From Pseudomonadota bacterium (GTDB taxonomy: Bacteria > Pseudomonadota > Gammaproteobacteria > Arenicellales > Arenicellaceae): DNA of 17,869 bases. This document shows positions 7,076 through 15,605 of this stretch, in pieces. How positions within the stretch are numbered: position 1 is the stretch's first letter; every line of letters starts with the position of its first letter. The stretch covers positions 1 through 17,869 of the forward strand of contig JABJKL010000025.1 of NCBI GenBank assembly GCA_018660405.1. Direction: 5' to 3'. The position numbers and the translations under genes were made by a program. Under the pieces are notes generated by a model. That model made no database searches, was not told the origin of the DNA, and saw nothing but the letters and a program-made list of their open reading frames with translations.

Positions 7076-8233
7076 CTACCAGCTCATACGGAAAGCCGTG
7101 ATCCAATCCCAACCGTCGTAATCGCCACCATTCTGGCCAGTGGAGTCGTTCATGTTTACGTACTTAATCCCTGTCTGGAACTTGAATTTCTGGCCGTAGA
7201 GGTACCAATTAAGCCCCGTATACCATTCATTATAGTTGTCACCACGGGCCTTGAACGCTTTGCTTTCGTAGCGAGAATAACGCACATCGCCAGGATCATC
7301 ACTACTCACATAGGTATAGCGACCAACCACCTGAATGCTGCTGGAAACATCATAGTAGGGCATAATCACAAGGCCCCAAATATTGCTCTGATCATTATAG
7401 CCTCGCGCTAAAGCAACGTCGCCTCGCAGACCCACTTTGCCCTTGGCTAATCGGAAATTTATCGACGCAACGTTCTCAAGTTGTCGCGTAAAGCTATTGT
7501 CTTCACGAGGTTCGTTATAAACGTAGTCAAATTTCAAAAGCGCCTCATCCATACCCAAAACCGTAGAAAAATCGTAACCGAGACTTGCAATGTAGCCCCG
7601 GCCAATATCAAGGTCCCCAAATTCCTCGGCGTTTGAATCCATCGAATAAACACCCACGTGGTACCTCCAGTTTTTCAATTGCCCCGATGTGCTAATGCCG
7701 GGCAAATATTCGGTCGGAAACCAGAGGTTATTTGTCAACGCGTTGCGATCAATGGTGAGCAGACTCTTGGAAGAGGTTGAACCATCCAGGGTGAATGGCA
7801 TCCCGTGCTTACCCAAAGTAAGCTTGAATTCCCGACTGGGTACCCACGCAATATAGGTATCGGTAAGCCTCTTGTAGTAGTCCTCACGCTGTGGATCAAA
7901 GTCCGCTTCTGAGTGAACCACGATGTTTTTAAAAAATTCAAATTTAAAGCCCGCCCTCAACCGCCGGACGGTTAGATCCGTGAAACCAACATCTCTATCC
8001 GTCGGGCTTTGAGTGTCAGAATCGATTTCGCCACTGACTTTTACAAAGTCTGTTTGAAATCGACCGGTAAAACTGATTTTTTTGAATACAGAGTTATTTT
8101 CATTGTCGTACAAGGTGCCAACAGCCCAAACTTTGTCAAACTTTTCCTGGGTGCTCAGGCTTTCCTGAGCAGAAATATTAACGCTCATCACGAGCGAAAA
8201 TATAAGAACTAAATAACTTTCAATTGTTTTCAT
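7076..8233 (-). CDS. Porin, phosphate-selective OprO/OprP family
   Basis: A 385-residue outer-membrane porin. Residues 1-22 form a signal peptide (VMSVNISA). Family features include GRFQTDF near the start of the barrel, VRRLRAGFKFEFF, YIAWVPSREFKLTLGKHGMPF, WFPTEYLPGISTSGQ and the C-terminal AFRMSW. Members form trimeric anion or substrate channels. The family name does not prove phosphate selectivity, and the arginine/lysine ladder cannot be judged here. It lies between paralogs 1 and 2 on the opposite strand, 64 bases beyond the end of the first and divergent from the second. That suggests a shared physiological role or an insertion into the array. Only a weak GAG precedes the start codon. 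Confidence 0.85.
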   Translation of the reverse strand: MKTIESYLVLIFSLVMSVNISAQESLSTQEKFDKVWAVGTLYDNENNSVFKKISFTGRFQTDFVKVSGEIDSDTQSPTDRDVGFTDLTVRRLRAGFKFEFFKNIVVHSEADFDPQREDYYKRLTDTYIAWVPSREFKLTLGKHGMPFTLDGSTSSKSLLTIDRNALTNNLWFPTEYLPGISTSGQLKNWRYHVGVYSMDSNAEEFGDLDIGRGYIASLGYDFSTVLGMDEALLKFDYVYNEPREDNSFTRQLENVASINFRLAKGKVGLRGDVALARGYNDQSNIWGLVIMPYYDVSSSIQVVGRYTYVSSDDPGDVRYSRYESKAFKARGDNYNEWYTGLNWYLYGQKFKFQTGIKYVNMNDSTGQNGGDYDGWDWITAFRMSW

Positions 8234-8408
8234 CTTTGGCTCAATCTTCGATCACGGAGAGATTAGTGTTGATAGTTTTGGTTTTTCTGAGAACTGGCTC
8301 TTTGAATTGGAGCTTCAGTTGACAGCCGTATTACCTGCAAACACCTTATTCAAATAGTGTACTGATGTCTGGAGCAGCATACTAAAATGAAAACATGACA
8401 AATTGATG

Positions 8409-8424
8409 ACGGTTGCCAAACCGT
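8409..8424. promoter_or_regulatory. 6-bp inverted repeat upstream of paralog 2
   Basis: ACGGTT and AACCGT form perfect arms around GCCA. The site lies 18 bases upstream of the -35-like TTACAA of paralog 2, inside the divergent region with the porin. It could bind a regulator of either gene. The first and third paralogs have no obvious counterpart, so confidence is low. Confidence 0.3.
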
Positions 8425-8442
8425 TAAGCACGAAACAGGACG

Positions 8443-8470
8443 TTACAAATAGATTAGACAGGTTTGTGTT
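8443..8470 (+). promoter_or_regulatory. Promoter-like element of the second DUF5916 gene
   Basis: TTACAA (8443-8448), a 16-base spacer and TGTGTT (8465-8470) match the elements before paralogs 1 and 3. The flank GACG upstream and AGGCTxCG downstream is also shared with one or the other copy. Transcription would start near 8477, leaving a leader of about 41 bases. Confidence 0.55.
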
Positions 8471-8517
8471 AGGCTCCGAATCCAAAGTCCCCGTTCGCTG
8501 ATCTCACCATCGCTTTC

Positions 8518-10755
8518 ATGCTCAGATCTTTATCCAGATACGCGCTCCCTTTTCTCCTAACAGCATTTTTCGCTGGGCTCGCGCACGCTCAACAAACAGC
8601 ATCACAAACGATTCAGGTTGACCGGGCGAGCAAGCATTTTGACGCACCACGAACGGAAGTCGCACCCGTCATTGATGGCATAATTAACGGTGACCCGGGC
8701 TGGCCAAACGCGCGCGTGATTGATGATCTTTTTCAAAATCGGCCGGTAGAGTATCTACCAGCCTCGGAGAAAACCGAGTTTCTGATAACGTACGATGCCG
8801 ATAACCTGTACGTAGCCGCCCGGGTTTATTATCAAAATAAGGAAGATATTATCGCCAATGTGTTGCGACAGGGAGAGAGAACCGTATCCGATGATAGAAT
8901 AGGGTTAGTGCTGGACCCATTCGGCGATGGCCGGCGGGGTTATCTTTTTACAATGAATAGCAATTCAGTTCGTTCGGATTCGCTTTTCGTAAGTACTAGC
9001 AGATTCCTGCCTGACTGGGAAGGTATTTGGGAAGCCCAAGCAACACGTACGGACTATGGCTGGTCGGGCGAAATGGCAATACCCTTCAAAACGCTTTCTT
9101 TTGATCCTAACGCGACCACGTGGGGAATTAACTTTAGGCGCGACATCAAAGGCAAGGCCGAACGTATCGGCTGGTTCTCTCAAAACACGGCGATGAATCC
9201 TGGAACTTCGGGCACCATGACCGCGCTGCAAGATATAAATCAGGGCAGAGGACTTGATATCGTGCCTTCACTGAGTCTGGTTAAGAACAAAATTAATGAA
9301 ACGGGCGAGTCATCGACAAGTTTTGAGCCCTCTGTCGACGCATTTTACAAAATCACCCCCGCACTTAACGGCGCGGTCACTATCAACACAGATTTTTCCG
9401 CCACCGAAGTGGATGACCGACAGGTTAACCTTACCCAATTCAGTTTGTTTTTCCCGGAAAAGCGCGAGTTTTTTCTGAGAGATTTCGATATTTTCGATTT
9501 CGGAAATATCGGCGCAAATGAACAGCGCACATCATTCAACGGTTCTCAACGACAAAACTCAAGACCCTTTTTCTCCCGAAAAATTGGCCTGGCGAGCGGC
9601 GGCGATCCCATCGCTCTTGATGCCGGCGTTAAGGTTAGTGGAGACGTAGCCGGATTAAACGTCGGTGGTTTGGTAATTCGCCAGGATGAGTTCGAAACAC
9701 TCAATGCGGTGGATTTATTTGTTGGTCGTGTATCAAAGGACATTTTTGCGGAATCTAGCATCGGAATGATCTACACCGATGGAGACCCTCGCTCAAACTC
9801 AGACAACAGCCTGATCGGCGTCGATTTTAGATACCGGAATACTCGTTTGGGTCGTGGCCGGTCCTTTACGGCAGACGCCTGGTACCAGCAAACGACGGGG
9901 GAGTTAGAGTTGGACGATGAATACTCCTTTGGCGTTAAGCTAACAGTACCCAGCACCACCGGATTTGGTGGCACGCTGCAATACCAGGAAATTGGCGAAA
10001 ATTACAACCCGGCACTTGGTTTTGTCAGTCGCAAAGGCGTACGTCTTGAGCGTATTCGGTTATTTCATAGCACACGTTCCGCTGATGGTTATTTTCAAGA
10101 AAGAAAGCCTACGGTCGAATATATTAATTGGGAGTATCTCGACAATGGTCAGGTACAAACGCGGCTTCTCAACATCAGGCCGCTGGACTTGACCAACCAA
10201 AGCGGCGACAGAATATGGGGGGTGCTGCAGCGTCGAAAAGCCAGTGTGCGAGGACCCGATGACCAACCCCTGGAGAATATTGGTATAATACTCCCAACCG
10301 GTAGCTACAGTTGGGATCGTGTGGCCATGGGTATAAATTCAAGTAGCCACAGAAGGTTTTTTACCAACACCTGGGGCTCTTGGGGAGACTATTACGGCGG
10401 CACGTCACGTAGCTTAAGATCTGATGTTACCTGGCGTCCATCACAACATTTTAATTTTACTGTTGGCGCAAGACTCAATGACATTGACCTTCCTGAAGGC
10501 CGGTTCATCTCTCGCATATTAAATTTCAATGCCACCTGGGTATTCTCGTCGACCTTGTCCTGGTCTAACCTGATACAGTACGACAACATAAGCGAAAACC
10601 TCGGTTTTAACAGCAGACTGCACTGGGTACCCAAAGCAGGGCAGGATGTGTTCCTGGTTTTTAATCAAGGCTGGCAAGACCGTGATTTGGACAATACTTT
10701 CGACGCCGTTCAGCAAGATCTTACGCTCAAGGCATCTTATACTTTTCGGTTTTAG
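8518..10755 (+). CDS. Secreted CBM9-like/DUF5916 protein, paralog 2
   Basis: A 745-residue paralog of the proteins before and after it. The signal peptide is residues 1-25 (FFAGLAHAQ). The CBM9-like domain covers about 38-230 and DUF5916 about 245-745, ending YTFRF. Residues 290-340 and 692-728 are identical in all three paralogs. The segment around 505-665 is much more variable, which is where surface loops of a barrel could lie. The only good start is ATG 8518, because an in-frame stop lies shortly upstream. It has no Shine-Dalgarno, as in the other copies. The DNA is closer to paralog 3 than to paralog 1. It is followed 171 bases later by paralog 3, which has its own promoter-like element. 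Function unknown; a surface glycan-binding or barrel transport role is inferred. Confidence 0.88.
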   Translation: MLRSLSRYALPFLLTAFFAGLAHAQQTASQTIQVDRASKHFDAPRTEVAPVIDGIINGDPGWPNARVIDDLFQNRPVEYLPASEKTEFLITYDADNLYVAARVYYQNKEDIIANVLRQGERTVSDDRIGLVLDPFGDGRRGYLFTMNSNSVRSDSLFVSTSRFLPDWEGIWEAQATRTDYGWSGEMAIPFKTLSFDPNATTWGINFRRDIKGKAERIGWFSQNTAMNPGTSGTMTALQDINQGRGLDIVPSLSLVKNKINETGESSTSFEPSVDAFYKITPALNGAVTINTDFSATEVDDRQVNLTQFSLFFPEKREFFLRDFDIFDFGNIGANEQRTSFNGSQRQNSRPFFSRKIGLASGGDPIALDAGVKVSGDVAGLNVGGLVIRQDEFETLNAVDLFVGRVSKDIFAESSIGMIYTDGDPRSNSDNSLIGVDFRYRNTRLGRGRSFTADAWYQQTTGELELDDEYSFGVKLTVPSTTGFGGTLQYQEIGENYNPALGFVSRKGVRLERIRLFHSTRSADGYFQERKPTVEYINWEYLDNGQVQTRLLNIRPLDLTNQSGDRIWGVLQRRKASVRGPDDQPLENIGIILPTGSYSWDRVAMGINSSSHRRFFTNTWGSWGDYYGGTSRSLRSDVTWRPSQHFNFTVGARLNDIDLPEGRFISRILNFNATWVFSSTLSWSNLIQYDNISENLGFNSRLHWVPKAGQDVFLVFNQGWQDRDLDNTFDAVQQDLTLKASYTFRF

Positions 10756-10852
10756 TCTATTTCGAATCCAACGAGCGTTGCTTTTGAGCTTCCGAAGGCA
10801 CGATCTCCTTCTCCCTCCCATTTTCAAGGACGGCATTCTGAGCAGCAGCTCA

Positions 10853-10880
10853 TTACATGAAGAATTACAGGGTCTATGTT
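10853..10880 (+). promoter_or_regulatory. Promoter-like element of the third DUF5916 gene
   Basis: TTACAT (10853-10858), a 16-base spacer and TATGTT (10875-10880) repeat the arrangement found before paralogs 1 and 2. AGGCTTCG follows directly, close to AGGCTCCG in copy 2. The predicted start of transcription near 10887 would exclude the upstream ATG at 10876 from the message, which supports the ATG at 10927. Confidence 0.55.
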
Positions 10881-10926
10881 AGGCTTCGCCACCAACGTTT
10901 TTATCTGCCGCCTTTGTCTTAAATTA

Positions 10927-13161
10927 ATGCCCAAACCCCCAATCAGGAACGCTTTCTTGGTGTTCTTTATGGTGCTTTGCTCTGCGATACACGCACAGGA
11001 ATCCTCATCGCAAACTATCCAGGTTGATCGGGCAAGTAAGTACTTCGATGCACCGCAAACCGAAATCGCTCCGACGATTGATGGTGTAATTGATGGTGAC
11101 CCGTCTTGGCAAAACGCGCGCATGATTGATGATCTTTATCAAGTCCAACCGGTTGAATACCTTCCTGCCTCTGAGAAAACCGAGTTTTTGGTGATGTACG
11201 ATGCCGACAATCTGTACGTGGCCGCACGGCTTTATTATCAGAATAAGGAAGATATTGTCGCCAACGTATTACGACAGGGAGATTCAATCATATCCGATGA
11301 CAGAATGGGGTTGATACTTGACCCGTTCGGCGATGGTCGGCGGGGTTATCTCTTTATGATAAACGGCAACGCAGTCCGCTCGGATTCGCTTTTCGTAAGT
11401 ACCAGCAGATTCCTGCCTGACTGGGAGGGAATCTGGGAGGCACAGGTAACACGTACGGACTATGGCTGGTCGGGCGAAATGGCCATACCATTCAAAACTC
11501 TTTCTTTTGATCCTAACGCGACCACGTGGGGAATTAACTTCAGGCGAGACATTAGAAGCAAAACTGAACGTGTCGGTTGGTTCTCCCAAAATCAGGCGAT
11601 GAATCCTGGAACCTCGGGCACCATGAATGCATTGCGGGACATTAATCAGGGCCTAGGGCTCGATATCGTGCCCTCATTTAGCCTGATGGATGTCGAAAAT
11701 AATGAAACGGGCGAATCATCAACCGAATTTGAGCCGTCCCTTGATGCTTTTTACAAAATCACCCCGGCACTAAACGCCGCGGTCACCGTCAACACCGATT
11801 TTTCCGCCACCGAAGTAGACGACCGACAGGTTAACCTCACCCAGTTCAGTTTGTTTTTCCCGGAAAAGCGTGAGTTTTTTCTGAGAGATTTCGATATTTT
11901 CGATTTCGGAAATATTGGCGCAAATGAACAGCGTACATCATTCAATGGTTCTCAACGGCAAAACTCAAGGCCCTTTTTCTCCCGAAAAATTGGCTTGGCA
12001 CGCAGCGGCACCCCCATCGCTATCGATGGCGGCGTTAAAGTTAGTGGAGACGTGGCCGGGTTGAATGTTGGTGGCTTGGTGATACGCCAGGAGGAGTTTG
12101 GGGCACTCGATGCAACGGATTTGTTTGTCGGGCGTGTATCGAAAGACATATTCGCTGAATCGAGCATCGGAATGATCTACACCGATGGAGACCCCGGCTC
12201 AAACTCAGATAACAGGCTGGTCGGTGTCGATTACAGATACCGAAATACTCGCCTGGGGCGTGGCCGGGCCTTTATCGCAGATGCCTGGTACCAACAGACA
12301 TCCGGGGAATTGGAACTTGATGACGAGCATGCCTTTGGCGTTAAGCTATCGGTACCTAGTTCAGCTGGTTTCGGAGGCACACTGCAATACCAGGAGGTTG
12401 GCGAAAACTACAACCCGGCACTTGGTTTTGTCAGTCGCAAAGGCGTACGTCTGGAACGCGCTCTGTTATTCCATAACTCACGTTCGAACGATCGTTATAT
12501 TCAACGAAGAAATGCCAGTATTGAATATATTAACTGGGAATACCTGGACAACGGCCAGGTACAAACGCGAGTTACCAACCTTAGGCCGCTGGATCTAACC
12601 AACCAAAGCGGCGATCGCTTATGGGGGCTGGTAGGCCATCGACAAGCCAGCGTGAGAGGGTCTGATGATCAGCCCCTGAAGAATATCGGTATCACGCTCC
12701 CGGCCGATGACTACCACTGGACTCGTGGGGGTATTGGAATAGTCACCAGCACTCACAGGAAATTTTTCACCAGCACCAGAGCCATCTATGGCGGCTACTA
12801 CAACGGTGATTTATTGCACCTAGTATTCGACACCACCTGGCGCCCGTCGGAACATTTCAATTTTACTTTTGGTGTGGATTACTCCGACATAAAGCTGCCT
12901 CAAGGCCGGTTTATCTCCCGACTACTCAACTTCAAGGCCGCCTGGACATTCTCGTCAACGCTGTCCTGGTCTAATTTGATACAGTACGACAATGTTAGTG
13001 AAAACCTCGGTTTTAACAGCAGACTGCACTGGGTACCCAAAGCAGGACAGGATGTGTTCCTGGTTTTTAATCAAGGCTGGCAAGACCGTGATTTGGACAA
13101 TACTTTTCGCACCACTGAGCAAGACCTTACACTCAAGGCTTCGTACACCTTTCGGTTTTAA
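10927..13161 (+). CDS. Secreted CBM9-like/DUF5916 protein, paralog 3
   Basis: A 744-residue paralog with signal peptide at residues 1-24 (FFMVLCSAIHAQ), a CBM9-like domain at about 37-230 and DUF5916 to the C-terminal YTFRF. An in-frame ATG at 10876 would add 17 residues. I prefer 10927 because it gives a compact signal peptide, equals the paralog lengths and lies downstream of the predicted transcription start. AGGG does lie three bases before 10876, so the longer form is not excluded. Its DNA shares a 107-base block with paralog 2 (13000-13106 here) differing at one position, and a block of about 145 bases around 11856-12000 with only silent transitions. It ends ten bases before the convergent DUF2237 gene. 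Same predicted location and unknown ligand as its paralogs. Confidence 0.87.
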   Translation: MPKPPIRNAFLVFFMVLCSAIHAQESSSQTIQVDRASKYFDAPQTEIAPTIDGVIDGDPSWQNARMIDDLYQVQPVEYLPASEKTEFLVMYDADNLYVAARLYYQNKEDIVANVLRQGDSIISDDRMGLILDPFGDGRRGYLFMINGNAVRSDSLFVSTSRFLPDWEGIWEAQVTRTDYGWSGEMAIPFKTLSFDPNATTWGINFRRDIRSKTERVGWFSQNQAMNPGTSGTMNALRDINQGLGLDIVPSFSLMDVENNETGESSTEFEPSLDAFYKITPALNAAVTVNTDFSATEVDDRQVNLTQFSLFFPEKREFFLRDFDIFDFGNIGANEQRTSFNGSQRQNSRPFFSRKIGLARSGTPIAIDGGVKVSGDVAGLNVGGLVIRQEEFGALDATDLFVGRVSKDIFAESSIGMIYTDGDPGSNSDNRLVGVDYRYRNTRLGRGRAFIADAWYQQTSGELELDDEHAFGVKLSVPSSAGFGGTLQYQEVGENYNPALGFVSRKGVRLERALLFHNSRSNDRYIQRRNASIEYINWEYLDNGQVQTRVTNLRPLDLTNQSGDRLWGLVGHRQASVRGSDDQPLKNIGITLPADDYHWTRGGIGIVTSTHRKFFTSTRAIYGGYYNGDLLHLVFDTTWRPSEHFNFTFGVDYSDIKLPQGRFISRLLNFKAAWTFSSTLSWSNLIQYDNVSENLGFNSRLHWVPKAGQDVFLVFNQGWQDRDLDNTFRTTEQDLTLKASYTFRF

Positions 13162-13171
13162 AGCTAATCTT

Positions 13172-13558
13172 CTAATTTAAATCCAGAGCATGCGGCTTCA
13201 GGGCCTCCAACGGCACAATATCCAACGCTCGTTCATGCGTCGCGGCTAATCGCACTTTGGGAGCCATATCCCTTTGATAGGCCTCCAGCCAGCGAGCCGC
13301 GCAAAGGCACCATTGGTCTCCACCCTTTAGACCAGCAAAACCGTGCTGCGGCATCGGTGTTGACAAATCGTTGCCGCAAGATTTTGAAAATTGCAGAAAC
13401 TCTTCGGTAACTCGAATACAAACCGTATGTGACCCGACATCCTGAGCGTCGGTGTTGCAACATCCGTCCCGAAAGAATCCGGTCACGGGGTCGTGACTAC
13501 AGTCTTGTAGTTCACCGCCCAAAACATTGAGGGCTTTTGGTTCTACTTTTCGTAACAT
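13172..13558 (-). CDS. DUF2237 family protein
   Basis: A 128-residue cytoplasmic protein of the widely distributed DUF2237 family, function not established. The family signature is nearly complete: NVLGGELQDCSHDPVTGFFR (11-30), DGCCNTDAQDVGSHTVC (31-47), FSKSCGNDLSTPMP (57-70), GLKGGDQWCLCAARW (76-90) and ATHERAL (106-112). Seven cysteines (20, 33, 34, 47, 61, 84, 86) suggest metal binding or redox chemistry, but this is inference. Length is as expected. The start is preceded at ten bases by AGAGG, which lies inside the palindrome AGAGGCCTCT (13564-13573). It begins 41 bases after the M2 peptidase gene on the same strand, so they may share a transcript. Confidence 0.9.
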   Translation of the reverse strand: MLRKVEPKALNVLGGELQDCSHDPVTGFFRDGCCNTDAQDVGSHTVCIRVTEEFLQFSKSCGNDLSTPMPQHGFAGLKGGDQWCLCAARWLEAYQRDMAPKVRLAATHERALDIVPLEALKPHALDLN

Positions 13559-13599
13559 AATTGAGAGGCCTCTGCCTCATTAAAACAAATTGAGTTCAT

Positions 13600-15435
13600 T
13601 CACCAACCGCAGACCTTGCCCTCGTTTTGCGTTTTTAACCAGCTGGTCAGTGGTGCGAAATACTCGACCAGCGCATAGGCATCCATCTGCCGTTGTCCGG
13701 TAAGCGCTTCCATCGCGTCTGGCCACGGCTTGCTGGCGCCCAGCGCAAGCATATCGCCAAGCCGCTTACCCGCCTCCGGATTCCCATAAATCGAGCATTC
13801 ATGCAACGCACCCTCGTGGCCCGAGATTTCGCATAACGATTTGTAAAACTGAAATTGCATGATAAATGACAGAAAGTAGCGGGTATACGGTGTGTTACCG
13901 GGAATATGAAATTTCGCACCAGGATCGAACGCGTTTTCTGATCGTACATTAGGTGCCGCTATACCCTGATATTGGGTTCTTAACGACCACCAAAGGTCAT
14001 TGTAATCAGCCTCTGTTACCTCTCCGGAAAACACACGCCAACGCCACTCGTCGATTAATTTGCCAAAAGGCAAAAAAGCAATTTTATCGAGCGCCATTTT
14101 CATCAATTGATTGATGGTTGCTTGCTCGCTCACTCCAACACTATCAATCAAACCCTTATCTTTTAGATACCCGGGGGTCATAGATAAGGTCAGCGTATCG
14201 CCGACCGCCTCATGAAAACCATCGTGAGCCCCACCTTTGAAAATAAAGGGTTGATCCTTATACATCAAATAATAATAAATGTGGCCCAACTCATGGTGCA
14301 GCGTTGAGAATTCTTCTTCGGTCGGTTCCACACATTGTTTGATGCGGACGTCCTTGCCATTGTCCATATCCCAGGCACTTGCGTGACAAACCACGTCGCG
14401 ATCCTGGGGCTGGGTAAGCATTGAATTTTGCCAAAAGGAATCGGGGAGTTCTGGCAAGCCGATTGACGTGAAAAACCCCTCGGCGACCTCGACCATCTCC
14501 ACCGCGTCCCACTCTTTGGCCTCTATGTTAGAAGTAACATCAAGCGCTAAAACCCCGGGGTAAGGCTCTACAAGGTCATAGATGTTGGACCACTGCTGTG
14601 CCCACATATTGCCCAATAAATGTGCAGGAATCGGCTGACCCTCAGCCACTTTCTCTTCGCCATAAACACCCTGCAATCCATCACGAACATAGCAGTGTAA
14701 TTCCTCATAGAGTGGCTCCACCTGAGTCCACAATCGCTCTAGTTCAAGCTCAAACTCTTGCACGTCCATGTCGTATCCTGACTTCCACATAACTCCAAGA
14801 TCGGCATAGCCTATTTCAGCCGCACCTGCATTAGCGATCTCGACCATGCGTGAGTACATCGGGCGCATAGGCTCGGCAATGGTTCGCCAACCTTGCCACG
14901 CATCCAGTAAAGCATCGTAGTCTCTCGAATTATCCATCACATCTTCGAGCGCACCCAAATCACGACAGTTCTGGTCAGCGTCGCCCTGACCCGTATCACC
15001 CTGTTCAGCACCACAATAGCGCCCTGCACCGTACATTCCCTCCAGCTCAGTAGCGATGGTCGACAACTCTGCCCGTAGAACTGCATCTGATGGTGCGGGT
15101 AGCGACGTGCTTAATTTAAGCATTTCCATGGCCCGGCGAGTTTGTGCAGACATCTCCACATCGTTATATTGCTTGGCTTGTTCTAAAGCGTCACTGAGAA
15201 AAGCTAACCACCGCTCGTTGGCTTTGGCCGCAATTAATCCAGTATCGGGCGTAATGTAGGTATTGCGTACCCAGGCTGCCGTTTCGCTCTCACGAGCCAC
15301 TAATATCATCTCTGCCTGAATGCGCTCCACAAATTCGGCTGCTGACTCATGATCTGCCATGTCTGATCCGGAATCTGGCGCGCAAGCACCGAACAAACAA
15401 ACAAGTAAAGACATGAAAATTGATTGCGCGCGCAT
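13600..15435 (-). CDS. Peptidyl-dipeptidase A (ACE-like, peptidase family M2), lipoprotein
   Basis: A 611-residue zinc dipeptidyl carboxypeptidase that releases C-terminal dipeptides from oligopeptides. The zinc site is complete: HELGH at 381-385 and third ligand E409 in HEAVGD, with the same spacing as in animal ACE (383/387/411). The substrate-binding set is also visible: CHASAWDMDNGKD at 350-362, K508, H510, Y517, R519 and Y520 (HIPGNTPYTRYF), plus cysteines 350 and 368 matching an ACE disulfide. The N-terminus MRAQSIFMSLLVCLFGAC looks like a lipoprotein signal with lipid-modified C18, though -3 is Phe rather than Leu, so a periplasmic membrane-anchored enzyme is likely. Insertions near 140-160 (Asp/Gln-rich) are unusual. 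GAGG lies seven bases before the ATG. DUF2237 follows on the same strand. Confidence 0.95.
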   Translation of the reverse strand: MRAQSIFMSLLVCLFGACAPDSGSDMADHESAAEFVERIQAEMILVARESETAAWVRNTYITPDTGLIAAKANERWLAFLSDALEQAKQYNDVEMSAQTRRAMEMLKLSTSLPAPSDAVLRAELSTIATELEGMYGAGRYCGAEQGDTGQGDADQNCRDLGALEDVMDNSRDYDALLDAWQGWRTIAEPMRPMYSRMVEIANAGAAEIGYADLGVMWKSGYDMDVQEFELELERLWTQVEPLYEELHCYVRDGLQGVYGEEKVAEGQPIPAHLLGNMWAQQWSNIYDLVEPYPGVLALDVTSNIEAKEWDAVEMVEVAEGFFTSIGLPELPDSFWQNSMLTQPQDRDVVCHASAWDMDNGKDVRIKQCVEPTEEEFSTLHHELGHIYYYLMYKDQPFIFKGGAHDGFHEAVGDTLTLSMTPGYLKDKGLIDSVGVSEQATINQLMKMALDKIAFLPFGKLIDEWRWRVFSGEVTEADYNDLWWSLRTQYQGIAAPNVRSENAFDPGAKFHIPGNTPYTRYFLSFIMQFQFYKSLCEISGHEGALHECSIYGNPEAGKRLGDMLALGASKPWPDAMEALTGQRQMDAYALVEYFAPLTSWLKTQNEGKVCGW

Positions 15436-15537
15436 GCGAGTACCTCAGAGTTTTAAGTGAACCTTACAAAGCAGCTCAAGACTAACCTGAATGGTAGACC
15501 CTGTCGCAGATAATATCCGCAGACAATAAAGCCCTGT

Positions 15538-15557
15538 CTAACGGTTATGGCCGTTAG
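15538..15557. promoter_or_regulatory. 7-bp inverted repeat between cold-shock and M2 peptidase genes
   Basis: CTAACGG and CCGTTAG are perfect arms around TTATGG. There is no T-run on either side, so it is not a standard terminator. Its position about 100 bases upstream of the M2 peptidase start suits an operator for that gene, but nothing else supports this. Confidence 0.3.
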
Positions 15558-15578
15558 CGACCTCGCAACATTGATACA

Positions 15579-15596
15579 CGAGCCCGAATAGGCTCG
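15579..15596 (-). terminator. Weak hairpin after the cold-shock gene
   Basis: CGAGCC and GGCTCG form a 6-bp GC-rich stem around six bases, ten bases beyond the cold-shock stop codon. No U-tract follows on the minus strand, so it may only partly end transcription or stabilise the 3' end. Confidence 0.35.
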
Positions 15597-15605
15597 AGGC
15601 CTTGC

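Noticed and set aside
5601..11945. Antisense open frames opposite the invariant block of all three DUF5916 genes (5601-5933, 9345-9539, 11751-11945) encode similar short peptides.
   Set aside because: Their similarity follows from the strictly conserved sense protein on the other strand. They lack ribosome sites and are not otherwise protein-like.
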